A DNA stretch of 64,000 bases from Allacma fusca (taxonomy: Eukaryota; Arthropoda; Collembola; Symphypleona; Sminthuridae), in the NCBI GenBank assembly GCA_947179485.1, contig OX359245.1, positions 66,513,067 through 66,577,066 on the forward strand. The letters are read 5' to 3'. A program made the position numbers and the translations under genes. The notes below the pieces were generated by a model. That model did no database searches. It was given only the letters and a program-made list of their open reading frames with translations, and was not told the DNA's origin. Below are positions 61,260 to 64,000 of the stretch, piece by piece; position 1 is the stretch's first letter, and each line of letters opens with the position of its first letter.

Positions 61260-61500
61260 TTGCAAGGGGAGACGACCTGGAAGGAAGATAGAGCCCAACT
61301 TAAAAATTTTCAAGGAAGGTTGAGCGTTTTCGGAAGACAACCAAGTGTCCCTTTGCTGCCATGCCACAACGAACGAGAATGCGACGGAAGGCCCGACTCC
61401 ACTCATAAACGATTACCACTCCAAGACTCACTCCCATGCGTTTGTATTTGCTGTGACTTACCAGTAAGAACACATGTGTATACATGTCTCTCCTTTACTC
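61260..61500. other. GC-richer segment, possible exon of unclear strand
   Basis: Long open frames exist on both strands here (plus 61260-61787; minus 61107-61406 and 61300-61485), with composition unlike the flanks. On the plus strand CTTACCAG|TAAG occurs near 61455-61470. I cannot decide strand or identity. Confidence 0.2.
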
Positions 61501-61701
61501 CAATCTCCATCACCTCCACATCTCTCCTCTGTATTCAAGTAATAACTAAATGTACGCTTACTCATGGTATGACCAGAAACCAATGTAATTACCAAGTGTT
61601 TATTACTCACGTTTATTTATCTTGTTTTGCCTATACTACGGTGAGTACTTTCCTCGCAATTAAAATAATTAAATACGTGACGGAGAGTGATTGCTTCTAT
61701 G

Positions 61702-62887
61702 TAGTGCCCCACATGGGTACAAAAATGTTGTACCTGGATCGGAACCTGTACCTGAATCATGGGTACATGGATTTTTTGAACCTGTAACCGTACCTGAATA
61801 CCTGGGTTCAATTTTCCTGAACCTGTACCTGTACTCAAACTAAATTAGGTGTAGGTGTACCTGAAAAGTACCTGTACCCAAAAAGTACCCAAAAACGCAC
61901 CTGTATCCGGGTATATTTTAAAAGTACCTGAGCCTACCCGGTTATTTTTGGTTGTACTTATTTAAAGGATTACCAAAGATATTACAGAAAAACAAATTCA
62001 AATATCTTTGACCATGACTTTTTGACTTAATTAATGTATTTATCATATTAGATTTATTTTTATTGTTTATTCTTCGAAAGTATGACTAAGTGCTGGAATT
62101 ATCAACACTTATAAATGATTACAAAAAGGTTGACAAGGTAACAGATAGCAAGACCTACGATATGATAACTAAGTTCATTGCAACAATACAACTGCAGTAA
62201 AATATTTTCTAAATGTTCAGTAATGCCGAGAAATTAAATAATTAAGGATTTGTTTTGCAATCTGCTTTCGCAATGGAAAACATTTTTTCAGATTCAAACT
62301 CCCCAGATTTTAACTTCAGCCAAGCTTTGAGACAAATATATTTCCTAACGTATCCCCACTCTTATATAAGCGTTTATGCGTCAGAAGATCTGGGCCATAG
62401 GAGAAGTCTATCTGTACTCCAGTTTCAGGAAAAGCTAAAAGATCTCTGGTCATTCCAGCTAATGCTAGGTAACTAGCCACGTGTTCCTATATGGTGGAAT
62501 TAGTTTTCATGACTGAGTTTATACATATAAATTTTAATGCAACATATTTCAAAGTCAAAAATTCGAAATGAGTTTTTAAAGCTCAACAACACCTTTACAG
62601 GCGTTACTTGGAAATTATTATTGACTGAGAAATACCTGAAAGTTCAGGTATTTTACATTCAGGTTCAGGTATTTACCCAGTGCATACCCGTACCTGATGG
62701 GTTTATACCCAAAAGATTGGTTTTTGTACCTGTACCCATACCTGAACCTGAATTTTCAGGTATCTAACGACTGAACCTGAACCTGTACCCAAATTTGATG
62801 GGTACTAAAAGTATGTACCTGATACGTACCTGCACCTGAACCTGTACCCAAATACCCGGGTAAAACCTGTACCCATGAGGGGCACTA
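61702..62887. mobile_element. hAT-like element with ACCTGTACCC repeats
   Basis: A 1186-bp element with inverted ends TAGTGCCCC(A/T)CATGGGTACA and a perfect 8-bp duplication CTTCTATG (61694-61701 and 62888-62895). TAGNG ends and an 8-bp duplication fit hAT. Both flanks contain many ACCTGTACCC, TACCTGAACC and CAGGTACAG-like motifs. The middle (61980-62620) is unique AT-rich sequence. It has no transposase, and the 73- and 76-codon frames inside lack motifs. Confidence 0.9.
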
Positions 62888-63339
62888 CTTCTATGGAATA
62901 CGTTTTTTAATTTAATTTTCTATATTGTTATATCTTCCGGTAACGTATTGCTAGAAATTTGATAATTTTTCCTAGAAGTGTTTTTGTTGTTACATTAAAA
63001 CCATAATTAGTTATAAATTACAATCTAGCTCGATGTGCATAGTTACCACATCTTTAAATTTAGTTAATTTAATTTAGTTTTATTTAGCATAAATTATAAC
63101 AATAGCATCTATTTAATAATAAATCCAATCCACATTGATCAAAAGAAAATTAATGGACCATATGTGCCTAAATCAGACTCAGTCACAACAAATAGAGCCA
63201 AAACATTTGCTGGGACACAATTTCGTATACATAAAGTTTAGCCAACTCTCCTGTTCCAAATAATTCCCTAACAAGAATAACACCCCAATAAAACATTCTA
63301 CAGATATTTTGAATCGTTTTACTGTCAATCTACGATAGT

Positions 63340-63700
63340 ACCATATGTATATATAGGGTTTCGGTACGGAACAATTTCGGAACATAAATGCTGATATTGT
63401 CCACATGTTATTTCGGGAAGGAATCGGGACAAATATTTTTGTCCCGGGTGTTTCTGGACGTAATGGTAGAGTATGTCGGGATAGAAAAAATGATTTGAAA
63501 ATTGAGAATATACGTTTAAACCAATGTGGATATCTCTCCTTAGAAGAGTATACGTAACTCTATAGAATCAACTTTAATAGTACTGTGTAAGAAAGAGTAG
63601 TTGTTGGGAGATTTGTATAGATACTGGGTTTCTTTCCGTACGGGACAATTTCTGGACATAAATATTGTCTCCATATTGCAGATATAATGCCAGGGTAGTA
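63340..63700. repeat. Diverged CGGGAC / GTCC repeats, relative of 46313
   Basis: Phrases such as TTTCGGTACGGAACAATTTC, ATTGTCCACATG and CGGGAAGGAATCGGGAC recur here in a looser form of the 46313-46600 array. The sequence after it at 63810-63860 also resembles 48520-48560 (TTTTATAATCAATAT), which suggests one larger dispersed repeat of unknown type. Confidence 0.5.
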
Positions 63701-63904
63701 CAGAATTGCGAGTATAGTTCATTGTTACTCTTCATTGACAATATGTACCAATCTAATTATAAGTATCATTTAAGTAACTAAACTATACTATAGATACTGT
63801 ACTATACAGTATGCCTATTATTAGTATTTTATAATCAATATGTAATCGGTGTTTGTCCCTACAACTACTTCCGTCGGCACATAACATTTCACATCGGGTT
63901 GATC

Positions 63905-64000
63905 AAATATAAACGTGACGTTATAGGGGAATTGTCCTGATAGGGAAAGTCGCTGTAGATACGGTCGACATATTTTGATGTATAATTATGCTAGACTTGA
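63905..64000. repeat. Start of a further ZNF-array unit (F)
   Basis: The last 95 bases resemble 17650-17720 of unit B (ATTTTGATGTGTATAATTA) and 49670-49700 of unit D. The array therefore probably continues to the right of the window, where a 5' exon for copy E would be expected. Confidence 0.55.

Overview
The window looks like a piece of a repeat-rich, AT-rich animal nuclear genome. Long coding frames are rare, splice signals are visible, one large exon encodes a 13-finger C2H2 zinc-finger protein, and DNA transposons with intact target-site duplications (TSDs) are abundant. An arthropod, probably an insect, is my best guess, but nothing here fixes the species. I see no rRNA gene, tRNA gene, CRISPR array or prokaryotic operon.

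The backbone is an old tandem array of a zinc-finger (ZNF) locus, all on the minus strand. Unit A covers 1-6985, unit B about 17285-30118, unit C about 30118-42805 and unit D about 49270-57150. An extra partial copy of the 3' end (E) lies at about 57165-57950, and the first bases of a further copy (F) start near 63905. Only the ZNF exon of unit B (24219-25468) is open throughout. Copies A, C and E are broken by frameshifts, stops, lost cysteines, deletions or a transposon. Short exon-like sequences about 4.6-14.7 kb upstream of each ZNF exon (19.8, 30.2 and 51.8 kb) may be remains of a 5' exon.

Three spacers separate the units. Spacer 1 (6985-17285) holds the most unusual content: five small related ORFs packed head to tail with abutting or overlapping frames (7223-9011), a SINE-like retroposed sequence, a possible terminal exon, a gene remnant cut in two by a 3.1 kb transposon while its frame is kept, and a decayed Ser/Lys-rich coding remnant. 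Spacer 2 (42805-49270) holds scattered decayed exons and two tandem repeats. Spacer 3 (57950-63905) holds 147-bp tandem repeats that are diverged copies of the start of a downstream two-exon pseudogene, and one copy of an exon-like sequence that is also present in unit D.

Transposons explain much of the rest. Eight insertions have 8-bp duplications (one with a single mismatch) and hAT-like ends, at 3755, 7857, 11466, 14887, 25994, 28154, 40966 and 61702. None shows a transposase, and most carry dense subterminal repeats private to their family. One 5.15 kb element (31020-36169) has a perfect 9-bp duplication and terminal inverted repeats (TIRs) of roughly 350-380 bp built from CCGACGTCGG-type palindromes. 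That fits a Mutator-like element, and it carries two exon-like segments of unknown origin. All family and pathway assignments come from reading motifs by eye; no search was run.
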